Source: Chromatiales bacterium | Lineage (GTDB): Bacteria; Pseudomonadota; Gammaproteobacteria; Chromatiales; Chromatiaceae | Reading direction: 5' to 3' | Length of the DNA stretch: 9,128 bases | Assembly: GCA_024639625.1 (NCBI GenBank) | Contig: JAHEIA010000086.1 | Span: 1-9,128 of the forward strand | Shown here: one piece after another, positions 1 to 6,195 of the stretch | Numbering within the stretch: position 1 is the first letter of the stretch | Layout of the letters: each line of letters opens with the position of its first letter | The notes under the pieces: generated by a model | What the model saw: only the letters and a program-made list of their open reading frames with translations | The model's database searches: none | What the model was told of the DNA's origin: nothing | Program-made: the position numbers and the translations under genes

Positions 1-59
1 CACCTGGGAGAAGAGTGATCCGGCTCGAACGCCTCTTCGCCGTAGACCCGGGGCCGCAT
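1..59 (-). CDS. Possible 5' end of a divergent gene running off the left edge (hypothetical, partial)
   Basis: On the minus strand an ATG at 57-59 opens a frame that stays open to the window edge and reads MRPRVYGEEAFEPDHSSPR. An in-frame stop at 72-74 lies just upstream, so a start here (or a TTG at 69-71) is forced if the frame is real. Most codons end in G or C, as in the certain genes of this window, and the composition is ordinary for a soluble protein. There is no strong ribosome binding site. Only 19 residues are visible and I recognise no family. The competing plus-strand readings of the same bases are a tail ending at 16-18 or one ending at 93-95, and neither looks more protein-like. 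Low confidence. Confidence 0.22.
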   Translation of the reverse strand, partial: MRPRVYGEEAFEPDHSSPR

Positions 60-133
60 GGAACTTCGCAATCAGCCTGGGCACCGGCTCTGTAAGCCGT
101 CGATTGTCACGGTTGCGTGGCGACAGGCTGTCT

Positions 134-160
134 TGCCCCCGCGCAGGAAGCGCGGGGGCA
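134..160 (+). repeat. Perfect 10-bp GC-rich hairpin
   Basis: TGCCCCCGCG at 134-143 is the exact reverse complement of CGCGGGGGCA at 151-160, leaving a 7-base loop. It directly abuts the terminator hairpin that starts at 161, so the two stems could stack in the same transcript. No T-run follows it on either strand, so alone it is not a standard terminator. Confidence 0.7.
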
Positions 161-195
161 GTCTCGGCTCGGCGAGGGCTCACCGAGACCTTTTT
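161..195 (+). terminator. Intrinsic (rho-independent) terminator
   Basis: GTCTCGG (161-167) pairs perfectly with CCGAGAC (183-189). The right arm is followed at once by CTTTTT (190-195), the classic stem plus U-tract for a plus-strand transcript. The 15-base loop is long. No plus-strand gene is evident before it in the window, so it may end a gene lying to the left, a small RNA, or an attenuated leader of the cyclase transcript. Confidence 0.55.
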
Positions 196-437
196 CCTGA
201 TCTATCCATCTGAATTGCCCCGTCCCGAGTCGATCTCGCACCGGATCCAGACTCATCCCGGGTCGGGCTTCCTACTGACTGGTCCCCGGGTCCTTGAGCA
301 ATTTCCTGCCGGGAACCGTGTGTCCCTGGGACAATGCCCCGGAAAGTGCCGCTTTTCGACTTGTACGGCAAATTTTCCGTTTGCAGTTTGATACACTCCA
401 GAGAATGGTTGGTTCGCAGGACTCTATTACTTTCTAG

Positions 438-1568
438 ATGTCATCTCAGGTTGCCATGGGTCGGCAGGGCGCGGACGGGCGCAGGCAGCACGTCGTCCTG
501 GTTGTCGACGATCAGTCGGTGAACCGTCTGCTCATGCAGCAGTATCTCGAGCGCGAGGATTACGCTGTCGTGTCGGCGTCCAGCGGTGCCGAGGCCCTGG
601 AGATCGTTCACGCCCAGCCGATCGACATGGTTCTGCTCGACGTGGTGATGAAGGGTATGGACGGCTACGAGGTCTGTCGCCGTATCAAAGCGGACGATCG
701 CACCCTGCTGATCCCCGTGGTGATGGTGACCATCCTGCAGAACCGTGAGGACCGGATCAAGGCGCTGGAGGCGGGGGCGGACGAGTTTCTTTCGCGCCCC
801 ATCTATCGCGAAGAATTGCTGGCTCGGGTGCGTTCGTTGATTCGCTGGCACGACGCCCGGCGGGAGCTGCAGAGGGCCCAGCAGGAGCAGATCCGCAACG
901 CGTTCAAGCGCTATATGTGCCCCAAGGTCGTGGATGACATCCTGTCTTCGCCCGACTCGGAACTGCGCGCCATGTTGGGTCACACCGCACGCCGGGACGC
1001 GGTGGCACTGTTCACCGACCTGCGCGGCTTTACCTCGGTGTCCGAATCCATCCCGGGGGAGCAGGTAGTCGGCATCCTCAACGAGTACTTCTCGGCCATG
1101 GCCGAGGTGGCGCACGATTACGAGGGAACCGTCTTCAATATGGCGGGGGACAGCCTGCTGGTCGGCTTCGGCGTGCCCTTCGAGCAGAGCGCTCTCGCCG
1201 ATCGGGCCCTGGACTGCGCGATCGAGATGCAGGGGGCTTTCCGCCGACTGCAGGAGACTTGGCGTTCCCGCTACGCCGTCGAGGTCGGTCTGGGTGTCGG
1301 CATCAACCGTGGAGAGCTGCTTTTCGGAAACGTCGGCTCGGATGCCTTTGTCAGCTATACCATCATCGGCGATACGGTGAATGTGGCGCAACGCCTGCAA
1401 CAGATCGCGGTGGACGGCGAGATCGTGGTCTCGGAATCGCTGGCGCTGACCTTGAGCGCCAAGCACAGGGCCTGCTGCACTCCGCAAGCGGACCCGGTCA
1501 GTCTCAAGGGGCGACGTCAGTCGATCCGGGTTTACAGCTGCTGCGCGGGGCGCGCGACACTGTCTTGA
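438..1568 (+). CDS. Response regulator with class III adenylate/guanylate cyclase output domain
   Basis: This is a two-component output protein expected to make a cyclic nucleotide in the cytoplasm when its receiver domain is phosphorylated. Residues 17-137 form a REC domain: acidic pair D24-D25, phospho-acceptor D68 (in LLDVVM), T98, and R120 where most receivers carry Lys. A helical linker (about 138-185, with FKRYMCPKVVDDIL) leads to a CHD cyclase domain (about 186-340). Metal-binding aspartates D194 (FTDLRGF) and D238 (AGDS) and the transition-state residues N315 and R319 (VNVAQRL) are present, so catalysis is plausible. The base-selecting positions are N234 (usually Lys) and T308 (usually Asp; Thr is the class IIIb variant), so ATP versus GTP cannot be read off. 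The start is either ATG 438 or in-frame ATG 456; the latter has a weak CAGG upstream and loses nothing of the REC domain. A cognate histidine kinase is not in the window. Confidence 0.93.
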   Translation: MSSQVAMGRQGADGRRQHVVLVVDDQSVNRLLMQQYLEREDYAVVSASSGAEALEIVHAQPIDMVLLDVVMKGMDGYEVCRRIKADDRTLLIPVVMVTILQNREDRIKALEAGADEFLSRPIYREELLARVRSLIRWHDARRELQRAQQEQIRNAFKRYMCPKVVDDILSSPDSELRAMLGHTARRDAVALFTDLRGFTSVSESIPGEQVVGILNEYFSAMAEVAHDYEGTVFNMAGDSLLVGFGVPFEQSALADRALDCAIEMQGAFRRLQETWRSRYAVEVGLGVGINRGELLFGNVGSDAFVSYTIIGDTVNVAQRLQQIAVDGEIVVSESLALTLSAKHRACCTPQADPVSLKGRRQSIRVYSCCAGRATLS

Positions 1569-1581
1569 CCGCCGACCGCTG

Positions 1582-1604
1582 CGGGGTTCCAGCAGCAAAC
1601 CCCG
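1582..1604 (+). terminator. Hairpin after the cyclase gene, possible terminator without T-run
   Basis: CGGGGTT (1582-1588) and AACCCCG (1598-1604) are perfect reverse complements around a 9-base loop, beginning 14 bases after the cyclase stop codon. The position suits transcript ending or 3'-end protection, but the following bases are not T-rich, so intrinsic termination is doubtful. Confidence 0.3.
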
Positions 1605-1901
1605 GCACCACGTCTCGCGAGCCGACCGGCGACCAGCGGGCATCTCGCCGAATTCGGTTTTCCATGCCCCACAGGGAGCCCAGGCTCGGTGCGCAGATGT
1701 TTAGGTCGCCCTCGTCTGAATAGAGCCGGGGGCAGGCAATGTATGAAAAGGCGCTCGATTTGCGCTTCGTCATGGAGCGGAGACCGAAAAAGGTAGTTAA
1801 TAGAAGCGCTTGATTCCGGATCGGGCCGGGGGGTGCGATCGCTCTCTGGCCGTGCTTTCCGCAATCTCCAGACGGATGCAGCCTAGATGCTGCCCTAGCA
1901 T

Positions 1902-1908
1902 AAGGAAG
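1902..1908 (+). promoter_or_regulatory. Ribosome binding site of the cytochrome gene
   Basis: AAGGAAG at 1902-1908 ends 7 bases before the ATG at 1916, the standard spacing. A GTG directly before it (1913) is in frame but sits only 4 bases from the site. The spacing therefore favours ATG 1916, which also gives a normal signal peptide beginning MKIR. Confidence 0.7.
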
Positions 1909-1915
1909 CCAAGTG

Positions 1916-4111
1916 ATGAAAATCCGCTGCGGGCTTGTCGCTGCCTTCTCCCTCCTCGGTTTCTCGCTCGCTCAGGCGGCCCTCGTGGTGCCGACGGATG
2001 CCCAGCAGCCGGGTACCCAGCCCAACGAGCTGCTCACCTTGTTCCAAGGCCCGGATGGCTGTGGAAGCTGTCACGGTGACGGCTCCACGACGGTGCATCT
2101 CTCGGACCAGTGGCGCGGCAGCGTGATGGGACACGCCGGTCGCGACCCCCTGTTCTGGGCTGCCGTGGCGGTCGCCGAGCAGGACTTCGACGGCTCGGCG
2201 GATCTATGCCTGCGCTGCCATATGCCACCGGCATGGCTGTCGGGCCGGTCCACCCCAACAAACGGCTCGAACCTGCTCGACGCAGACGCGGACGGCGTGA
2301 CCTGCGATGCCTGTCATCGGTTCACCGATCCGGACGACTCGGATCCCCTCCTGATCGGGGTGCAGAATGCACCGTTCCTGGCCAACGATCTGGGAGACCC
2401 GGGCAGCGATCCCGCAGCGGTCCGGGGCTATTACGGCTCGGCGATGATGTCGGTCTGGGACGGGACCTCCAAGTTGGGGCCCTACAGCGGCGCTTTCTCG
2501 CCACAGCATGGCACCGAGGCATCGGCCTTTCACCGCTCGGTCGACTTCTGCGGCACCTGCCACGACGTATCCAACCCGGTGACCGGCAATCTGGCGCACA
2601 ATGCAGGCGCGCAGCCGACCGCCGACCCGGTGGTGCGGGACGGCACCCTGGGCGGGCCGGTTAACGGCAAGGCGGCCTTCAACAACTTTCCCTTTCAATA
2701 CGGGATCATCGAGCGCACGTTCAGCGAGTACAAGGCGGGTCTGCTGTCCCAGACCCTGGTGTCCGACTACGGCTCTCTGCCAACGGACCTGCAGGGGGGC
2801 GCAATCCAAGCGGCCCGGGATGCGGCCCTGCTCGCTGGCACTGGGGGCAACTACGCGGATGGCACGGCGCGCTATTTCAGTTGTCAGACCTGCCACATGC
2901 AGGCGACCCAGGGCTACGGGGCATCGCGCGGCCAACCGCCCTATCGCACGGATCTGCCGAGTCACACCCTGATGGGGGGCAACTATTGGATCGCCGACGC
3001 CATTCAGTACCAGGATACCAATGGCCAGTTGCGCCTCGGCGGCGGGCTGTCCGCTGCGGAAGATAGCGCCCTGGATGCGGGGAGCCTGCTCGCCAAGCAG
3101 CAGCTCGAGCAGGCCGCTGCCCTGCAGGTGACCGGGAACCTGTTGAGCGTCGTGAATCGGAGCGGGCACAAATTGATCACCGGGTATCCTGAAGGCCGGC
3201 GCATGTGGCTGAATGTACGATGGTTCGGTTCCGGCGGGGGGGTGCTGCGGGAAGACGGCGCCTACGGTCCGCTGTCGGACGAAACCGGCGCGCCGGTCAT
3301 GGTCCCGAACCCGGCGGGTGGCACACCGGTTCAGGTCGAGTCCATCTTGGACCTGGAAGACCCCCACGCCAGGATTTACGAGACCCACTACGGCATCACT
3401 AGCGACTGGGCGAATCAATTGAGCGGGCTGGGCTACCCTGACAGCCTGGTCCTGCGTTATGACCGCTACACCGGCGCACCGCTGCTGACCCTGGGGGAGC
3501 TGAAGGCCCTCCCGTCCGGCCGCGTGCGGGAGACCTTTCACTTCGTGCTCAACAACACCGTGGTCCGAGACAACCGGATTCCGCCGTTCGGGATGGACTA
3601 CGCAGAGGCCCGCAAGCGCAACGTTCTCCCGGTACCTCCTACCCAGTATGGGGGCGGCGCGGGCGGAAGTTACCGCCATTGGGATGACGTGGTCCTCGAG
3701 CCGCCGGCGGGCGCCGCTACGGCCACGGTCTCCCTGCTCTACCAACCCACGAGTTGGGAGTTGATCCAATTCCTCAATCTGGCGAACGACGGCAGCGTGA
3801 TCGGTCTTGGGGCGGAGGGCGTCAATCTGCTCGAAGCCTGGCTGAATACCGGCATGGCGGCGCCTCATCTCATGGCCTCCACCAACTGGACGGTGCCGGC
3901 CTCCGTTGCTTGCAGTGGTGTGACCGTGCCGCTCGTCGGTGAGGTGTTCTTCGGCAACGATGTCTGTCTTGCGGACCAGTGGCTCAGCGCACAGAACGTG
4001 TCCGTGGAACCGGCGGCGGATGTGATCTTCGATGCGCCGGAGGTGATCCTCGAAAACGGATTCGTGGTGAAGCAACTGGGCGCCTTTACGGTTCGCCATG
4101 GATCGGGGTGA
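1916..4111 (+). CDS. Periplasmic multiheme cytochrome c (five CxxCH) with C-terminal beta-stack domain
   Basis: This is an exported electron-transfer protein of 731 residues. A Sec signal peptide (MKIR, hydrophobic core, likely cut after AQA at 19-21) sends it to the periplasm or beyond. Five covalent haem sites are visible: CGSCH 49-53, CLRCH 98-102, CDACH 130-134, CGTCH 212-216 and CQTCH 323-327. The segment around 67-108 (RGSVMGHAGRDPLFW, then CLRCHMPP) and the GHKLITGYPEGRRMW block near 417-430 match patterns I know from multiheme cytochromes of this broad type; their histidines may be distal haem ligands. Residues about 330-660 have no haem motif. The last 70 or so residues carry C666 and C684 and a run like VIFDAPEVILENGF, resembling the so-called 3-coathanger stack domain found at the C-termini of secreted proteins. 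The substrate or partner is unknown; a role in extracellular or periplasmic electron transfer is inferred. Cytochrome c maturation functions are needed and are not encoded here. Confidence 0.9.
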   Translation: MKIRCGLVAAFSLLGFSLAQAALVVPTDAQQPGTQPNELLTLFQGPDGCGSCHGDGSTTVHLSDQWRGSVMGHAGRDPLFWAAVAVAEQDFDGSADLCLRCHMPPAWLSGRSTPTNGSNLLDADADGVTCDACHRFTDPDDSDPLLIGVQNAPFLANDLGDPGSDPAAVRGYYGSAMMSVWDGTSKLGPYSGAFSPQHGTEASAFHRSVDFCGTCHDVSNPVTGNLAHNAGAQPTADPVVRDGTLGGPVNGKAAFNNFPFQYGIIERTFSEYKAGLLSQTLVSDYGSLPTDLQGGAIQAARDAALLAGTGGNYADGTARYFSCQTCHMQATQGYGASRGQPPYRTDLPSHTLMGGNYWIADAIQYQDTNGQLRLGGGLSAAEDSALDAGSLLAKQQLEQAAALQVTGNLLSVVNRSGHKLITGYPEGRRMWLNVRWFGSGGGVLREDGAYGPLSDETGAPVMVPNPAGGTPVQVESILDLEDPHARIYETHYGITSDWANQLSGLGYPDSLVLRYDRYTGAPLLTLGELKALPSGRVRETFHFVLNNTVVRDNRIPPFGMDYAEARKRNVLPVPPTQYGGGAGGSYRHWDDVVLEPPAGAATATVSLLYQPTSWELIQFLNLANDGSVIGLGAEGVNLLEAWLNTGMAAPHLMASTNWTVPASVACSGVTVPLVGEVFFGNDVCLADQWLSAQNVSVEPAADVIFDAPEVILENGFVVKQLGAFTVRHGSG

Positions 4112-4183
4112 GCGAAGGGCCGGAGCGCGGGCGGAATAGCGACAACCGTCTTACAGGGTTGCTTGCCCTTGCCACGTAGGAGA

Positions 4184-4201
4184 GATCGCCGCAAGGCGAT
4201 C
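4184..4201 (+). terminator. Hairpin with GCAA tetraloop after the cytochrome gene
   Basis: GATCGCC (4184-4190) and GGCGATC (4195-4201) form a perfect 7-bp stem closed by GCAA, a stable GNRA tetraloop. It lies 72 bases after the cytochrome stop. The bases after it are not a T-run, so it may stabilise or end the cytochrome mRNA in a non-canonical way. Confidence 0.35.
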
Positions 4202-4226
4202 CGGATTCCGTATTTGGGCCGTGCAA

Positions 4227-4242
4227 CGTGATCTAGGTCAAA
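4227..4242 (+). promoter_or_regulatory. CRP/FNR-family binding site candidate
   Basis: CGTGA-TCTAGG-TCAAA matches the CRP consensus TGTGA-N6-TCACA at 8 of 10 defined bases. Read one base in, GTGAT-CTAG-GTCAA matches the FNR consensus TTGAT-N4-ATCAA at 8 of 10. The sequence cannot separate the two regulators. Its centre lies about 58 bases before the start point implied by the candidate promoter at 4258-4286, close to where such activators usually sit. Confidence 0.4.
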
Positions 4243-4260
4243 TTAGATCATTCTAATTTG
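4239..4260. promoter_or_regulatory. 9+9 bp perfect palindrome, probable operator
   Basis: CAAATTAGA (4239-4247) and TCTAATTTG (4252-4260) are exact reverse complements separated by TCAT. The element is AT-rich in GC-rich surroundings and lies in a promoter region, which suggests a dimeric regulator's binding site rather than a terminator. It shares its first four bases with the CRP/FNR-like box and its last three with the candidate -35 box. The regulator is not identified. Confidence 0.55.
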
Positions 4261-4286
4261 CACCCGCGTTCGGCGGCTGCTTTACT
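4258..4286 (+). promoter_or_regulatory. Weak sigma-70 promoter candidate for the cysteine-rich protein gene
   Basis: TTGCAC (4258-4263) and TTTACT (4281-4286) are separated by 17 bases. Each box matches the consensus only partly (3 of 6 and 4 of 6), as expected of an activator-dependent promoter. Transcription would begin near 4293, about 70 bases before the ATG at 4365. Confidence 0.27.
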
Positions 4287-4364
4287 CGAGTTTCAGATGT
4301 CACGGTAAGGCAGCGACCGCGGGCATGCGGTACAACCCATGCCTCTTTGAGACCGAATCAGGAA

Positions 4365-5081
4365 ATGGACGCAATCTCCATTCATTATCATCTGGCGCTG
4401 GACGATGGCCGGAAGGAGGAGTTCGACATCCGGCTGCACCCGCAGACCCTGCTGCCCGTCGACGAGGAGGAGGGTGCGGCTCCTGACTGGACTCGCCTGG
4501 ATTTCCAGCAGTGCCCCAACTGTCCGTTGGCACCGGATCAACACCCGAGTTGTCCTCTCGCGTTGCGCCTGTCGCCAGTGGTCGATCGCCTTTCCGGAAT
4601 CCTCTCCTATCAAGAAGTCGATCTGACGGTTGCCTTCGAGACCCGTGCGCTGACCGCAACCACCTCCGTTCAGGAGGCGATCAGCTCTTTGCTCGGCTTG
4701 CTGATCGCAACCTGCGGTTGCCCCCATACCGATTTCCTTAAGCCGATGGCGCGCTTTCATCTGCCGCTTGCGACTACGGAAGAAACCCTGTACCGGGTGG
4801 TCTGCATGTACGCGCTGTCCCGACTGTTGCGCCTGCGCAAGGGCCAGCCGGTGGACGCCAGTTTCGATGACCTGGTCGAGCGCTACGAGGCGATGCGGAT
4901 CGTCAACCGCTCGATCGCGAATCGCTTGAAGTTGGCCGACGAGGAGGGGAGCACGGTGAACGCGCTCATCCTGCTGGATTACGTAGCACAGCTGTTGCCG
5001 GTTTCGCTGGAAGAAGAGATCGCTGAGTTGGAGCAGTTGTTTCATGGGTTTTCCCAGGCTACCCGGAATAACGGCCCGTAA
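4365..5081 (+). CDS. Cysteine-containing cytoplasmic protein, DUF6901-like (hypothetical)
   Basis: This is a soluble protein of 238 residues with no signal peptide or membrane segment. The N-terminal third (about 1-40) reads as beta strands with acidic loops. It is followed by the cysteine cluster CPNCP...CP (C50, C53, C63), a second pair C117/C119 in ATCGCPHTD, and C147. The rest is mainly helical. The combination of a CPNCPL block, the later GCP and an FHLP.AT.EETLYR stretch matches my memory of the family named DUF6901, whose function is unknown. The cysteines could bind a metal or sense redox state, which would fit a CRP/FNR-like box upstream; this is inference. The ATG at 4365 is preferred over an in-frame TTG at 4347, because the latter has no ribosome binding site; AGGAA directly precedes the ATG but at unusually short spacing. 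It is probably a single-gene unit. Confidence 0.85.
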   Translation: MDAISIHYHLALDDGRKEEFDIRLHPQTLLPVDEEEGAAPDWTRLDFQQCPNCPLAPDQHPSCPLALRLSPVVDRLSGILSYQEVDLTVAFETRALTATTSVQEAISSLLGLLIATCGCPHTDFLKPMARFHLPLATTEETLYRVVCMYALSRLLRLRKGQPVDASFDDLVERYEAMRIVNRSIANRLKLADEEGSTVNALILLDYVAQLLPVSLEEEIAELEQLFHGFSQATRNNGP

Positions 5082-5096
5082 GGGAAATGGCTTACG
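5077..5096 (+). repeat. Small hairpin across the stop codon
   Basis: CGTAAG (5077-5082) pairs with CTTACG (5091-5096) around an 8-base loop. The left arm contains the TAA stop of the preceding gene. There is no T-run after it, so it is at best a weak transcript-end structure. Confidence 0.3.
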
Positions 5097-5274
5097 TAAC
5101 GAAACTGCCCGGAAGTTAAGCGCGCTCCGGGTCGAATGAGCCGGCGCGAGATTGCCTGAAGTCAGTGCCATTGCCCGTAAGGGTGGCCTGCGGCCAAAGG
5201 GCTGCGTCGCTGGGCGGGCGACCACTTGATGTACACTCGATCGAAGTCCCTCGCGATACCGTATTCCTCCTGCG

Positions 5275-5283
5275 TGCTATAAG
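5275..5283 (+). promoter_or_regulatory. Extended -10 promoter of the membrane protein gene
   Basis: TGCTATAAG fits the extended -10 pattern TGnTATAAT, with 5 of 6 bases of the hexamer. No good -35 box lies 17 bases before it (GATACC), which an extended -10 element can tolerate. Transcription would begin near 5290, giving a leader of about 50 bases before the GTG at 5344. Confidence 0.42.
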
Positions 5284-5343
5284 ATGCCCCTGTCTGGGTT
5301 GGATCGTGGTGCGTGAAGGCGCTGCGAGATTGGGGGTGGCAGA

Positions 5344-6117
5344 GTGAATTGGAAAGAAAAAGGCGGCCTACTGCTGCTTAGGGCTTTGATCTGGGCGCTT
5401 GCGGGCGCCTTGTTCGGTGCCTTGTTCGCCGGGCTGTACGGCGTCTTTCGCTATTTCGAATACGCCGAGCCAGTCGCTCTGCTGGCCGCAGCCGCGACTT
5501 CCGGCACGGTGACCGCCGCGTTTTACGGTGCAATGAAGGTCGCCCTTTTGGGGACCATGACCGGGGTCCTCACGACGGTCGGCTATTTGATCGCGTTCTC
5601 CCACCCGGAACGGATGTTGCCGGTGATGACGGCGGCGGCCGCGGCCGGCGTCGTAACCGGCAGCCTGTACGCCGCTGCGGCGGAGATGCCCCAGCGGCCT
5701 CTCGGACAGGCCTTGACCGGGCTGATCGCCGGCCTTCTCGGGGGGGTCGGGCTCGCCGGCGTACAAAGGTTCTACAGCTTGGAATTGGACTTCGTCGCGG
5801 TGTCGGGTATCGCCGTGGTTATGGTGGGGCTGTTGTTTATCTTTTTGGTACAGCGTGTAAGCGTTCGCTGCGCGCGCTGGGTTCCGGTGCAGCTGAGTAG
5901 CCCGGCGGTAGCGGCCGTGATCGGGGCGGTTGTTGCCGGGAGCATGTGGCTGATCGGCAGCACGACCAGCATGGGCCTCGGCGTCGCCGAAAAAGCAAGC
6001 ATCGACGCCATGCTCGCGCAGGTGCCATCGGGTCTCCTGGGAGGGGGCTTGGGAGGAGGTCTCGCGGGTATCCTGCTGCTGCTGTTCGGCGTCGACTGGA
6101 GGGTAGGCCGCATCTGA
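5344..6117 (+). CDS. Polytopic inner-membrane protein of unknown function, glycine/alanine-rich
   Basis: I do not recognise a family. The 257-residue product is almost entirely hydrophobic, with about seven or eight likely membrane segments: roughly 9-33, 42-62, 66-86, 91-112, 122-140, 150-170, 186-206 and 226-249. Several are packed with Gly and Ala (GALFGALFAG near 21-30, LIAGLLGGVG near 127-136, LLGGGLGGGLAG near 231-242), the pattern of tightly packed helices. Short charged loops include SHPER (86-90) and EMPQRP (114-119). There are no conserved acidic or histidine residues inside the membrane segments to suggest an ion or metal transporter, and no ATPase or nucleotide-binding motif. The start is GTG 5344, preceded by a G-rich stretch (5332-5339) that can act as a ribosome binding site. 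Its own promoter candidate lies 60 bases upstream, so it is probably monocistronic. It converges on the next gene. Confidence 0.85.
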   Translation: MNWKEKGGLLLLRALIWALAGALFGALFAGLYGVFRYFEYAEPVALLAAAATSGTVTAAFYGAMKVALLGTMTGVLTTVGYLIAFSHPERMLPVMTAAAAAGVVTGSLYAAAAEMPQRPLGQALTGLIAGLLGGVGLAGVQRFYSLELDFVAVSGIAVVMVGLLFIFLVQRVSVRCARWVPVQLSSPAVAAVIGAVVAGSMWLIGSTTSMGLGVAEKASIDAMLAQVPSGLLGGGLGGGLAGILLLLFGVDWRVGRI

Positions 6118-6169
6118 ATTGGCTCCGATGTGCCGCTTCGCGCGCGCCCCTAGAGCGAACCCGGGAAGC

Positions 6170-6185
6170 GCCTGCGGCGGCAGGC
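6170..6185. terminator. Short hairpin between convergent genes
   Basis: GCCTGC (6170-6175) and GCAGGC (6180-6185) form a 6-bp stem with a 4-base loop in the 78-base gap between two converging genes, where a shared terminator is expected. Neither strand has a T-run after the stem, so the call is weak. Confidence 0.3.
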
Positions 6186-6195
6186 AACCCTGCGT

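Larger units (their letters stand above)
60..437. other. Non-coding stretch upstream of the cyclase gene
   Basis: No convincing gene is seen here. A 95-codon plus-strand frame (104-391) has arginine-, proline- and serine-rich composition typical of chance frames in GC-rich DNA, and lacks a ribosome binding site. The stretch holds two adjacent hairpins, the second followed by a T-run (134-195), and a weak inverted repeat GCAAA/TTTGC at 368-372 and 380-384 ahead of the cyclase gene. I could not find a good sigma-70 or sigma-54 promoter for the cyclase in the last 100 bases. Confidence 0.5.
1569..1915. other. Gap between cyclase and cytochrome genes
   Basis: No gene is supported in these 347 bases. 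They hold a hairpin just after the cyclase stop (1582-1604), two short mutually exclusive stems close to the cytochrome start (1878-1901), and the ribosome binding site at 1902-1908. A TTAATA at 1797-1802 could be a -10 box but has no acceptable -35 partner. The gap is long enough to give the cytochrome its own promoter. Confidence 0.5.

Noticed and set aside
3..95. Plus-strand tail of an upstream gene ending at TAA 93-95
   Set aside because: The 30 visible residues show no family resemblance and a shorter alternative tail ends at 16-18. It would explain the terminator at 161-195, but the evidence is too thin to call.
104..391. 95-codon plus-strand frame upstream of the cyclase
   Set aside because: It runs through both hairpins and the terminator, has no ribosome binding site, and its product looks like random GC-rich translation.
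441..1643. 400-codon open frame on the minus strand, opposite the cyclase
   Set aside because: Antisense shadow of the REC-cyclase gene; no domain, Arg/His/Gln-rich composition and no ribosome binding site.
1847..1862. Sigma-54-like TGG...GC ahead of the cytochrome gene
   Set aside because: The GG and GC elements are 13 bases apart where 12 is required, and sigma-54 promoters do not tolerate that change.
2204..4099. 631-codon open frame on the minus strand, opposite the cytochrome
   Set aside because: It is the antisense shadow of a certain gene with a signal peptide and five CxxCH motifs. Long antisense frames are common in GC-rich DNA, and the product is rich in Arg, His and Gln with no recognisable domain.
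4293..5225. 310-codon open frame on the minus strand, opposite the cysteine-rich gene
   Set aside because: Its composition is shadow-like, and the plus-strand frame has family-like motifs and promoter elements.
5165..5347. 60-codon plus-strand frame overlapping the start of the membrane protein gene at GTGA
   Set aside because: The overlap would allow translational coupling, but the frame contains the extended -10 promoter, has no ribosome binding site and mixes rare codons. Chance is more likely.
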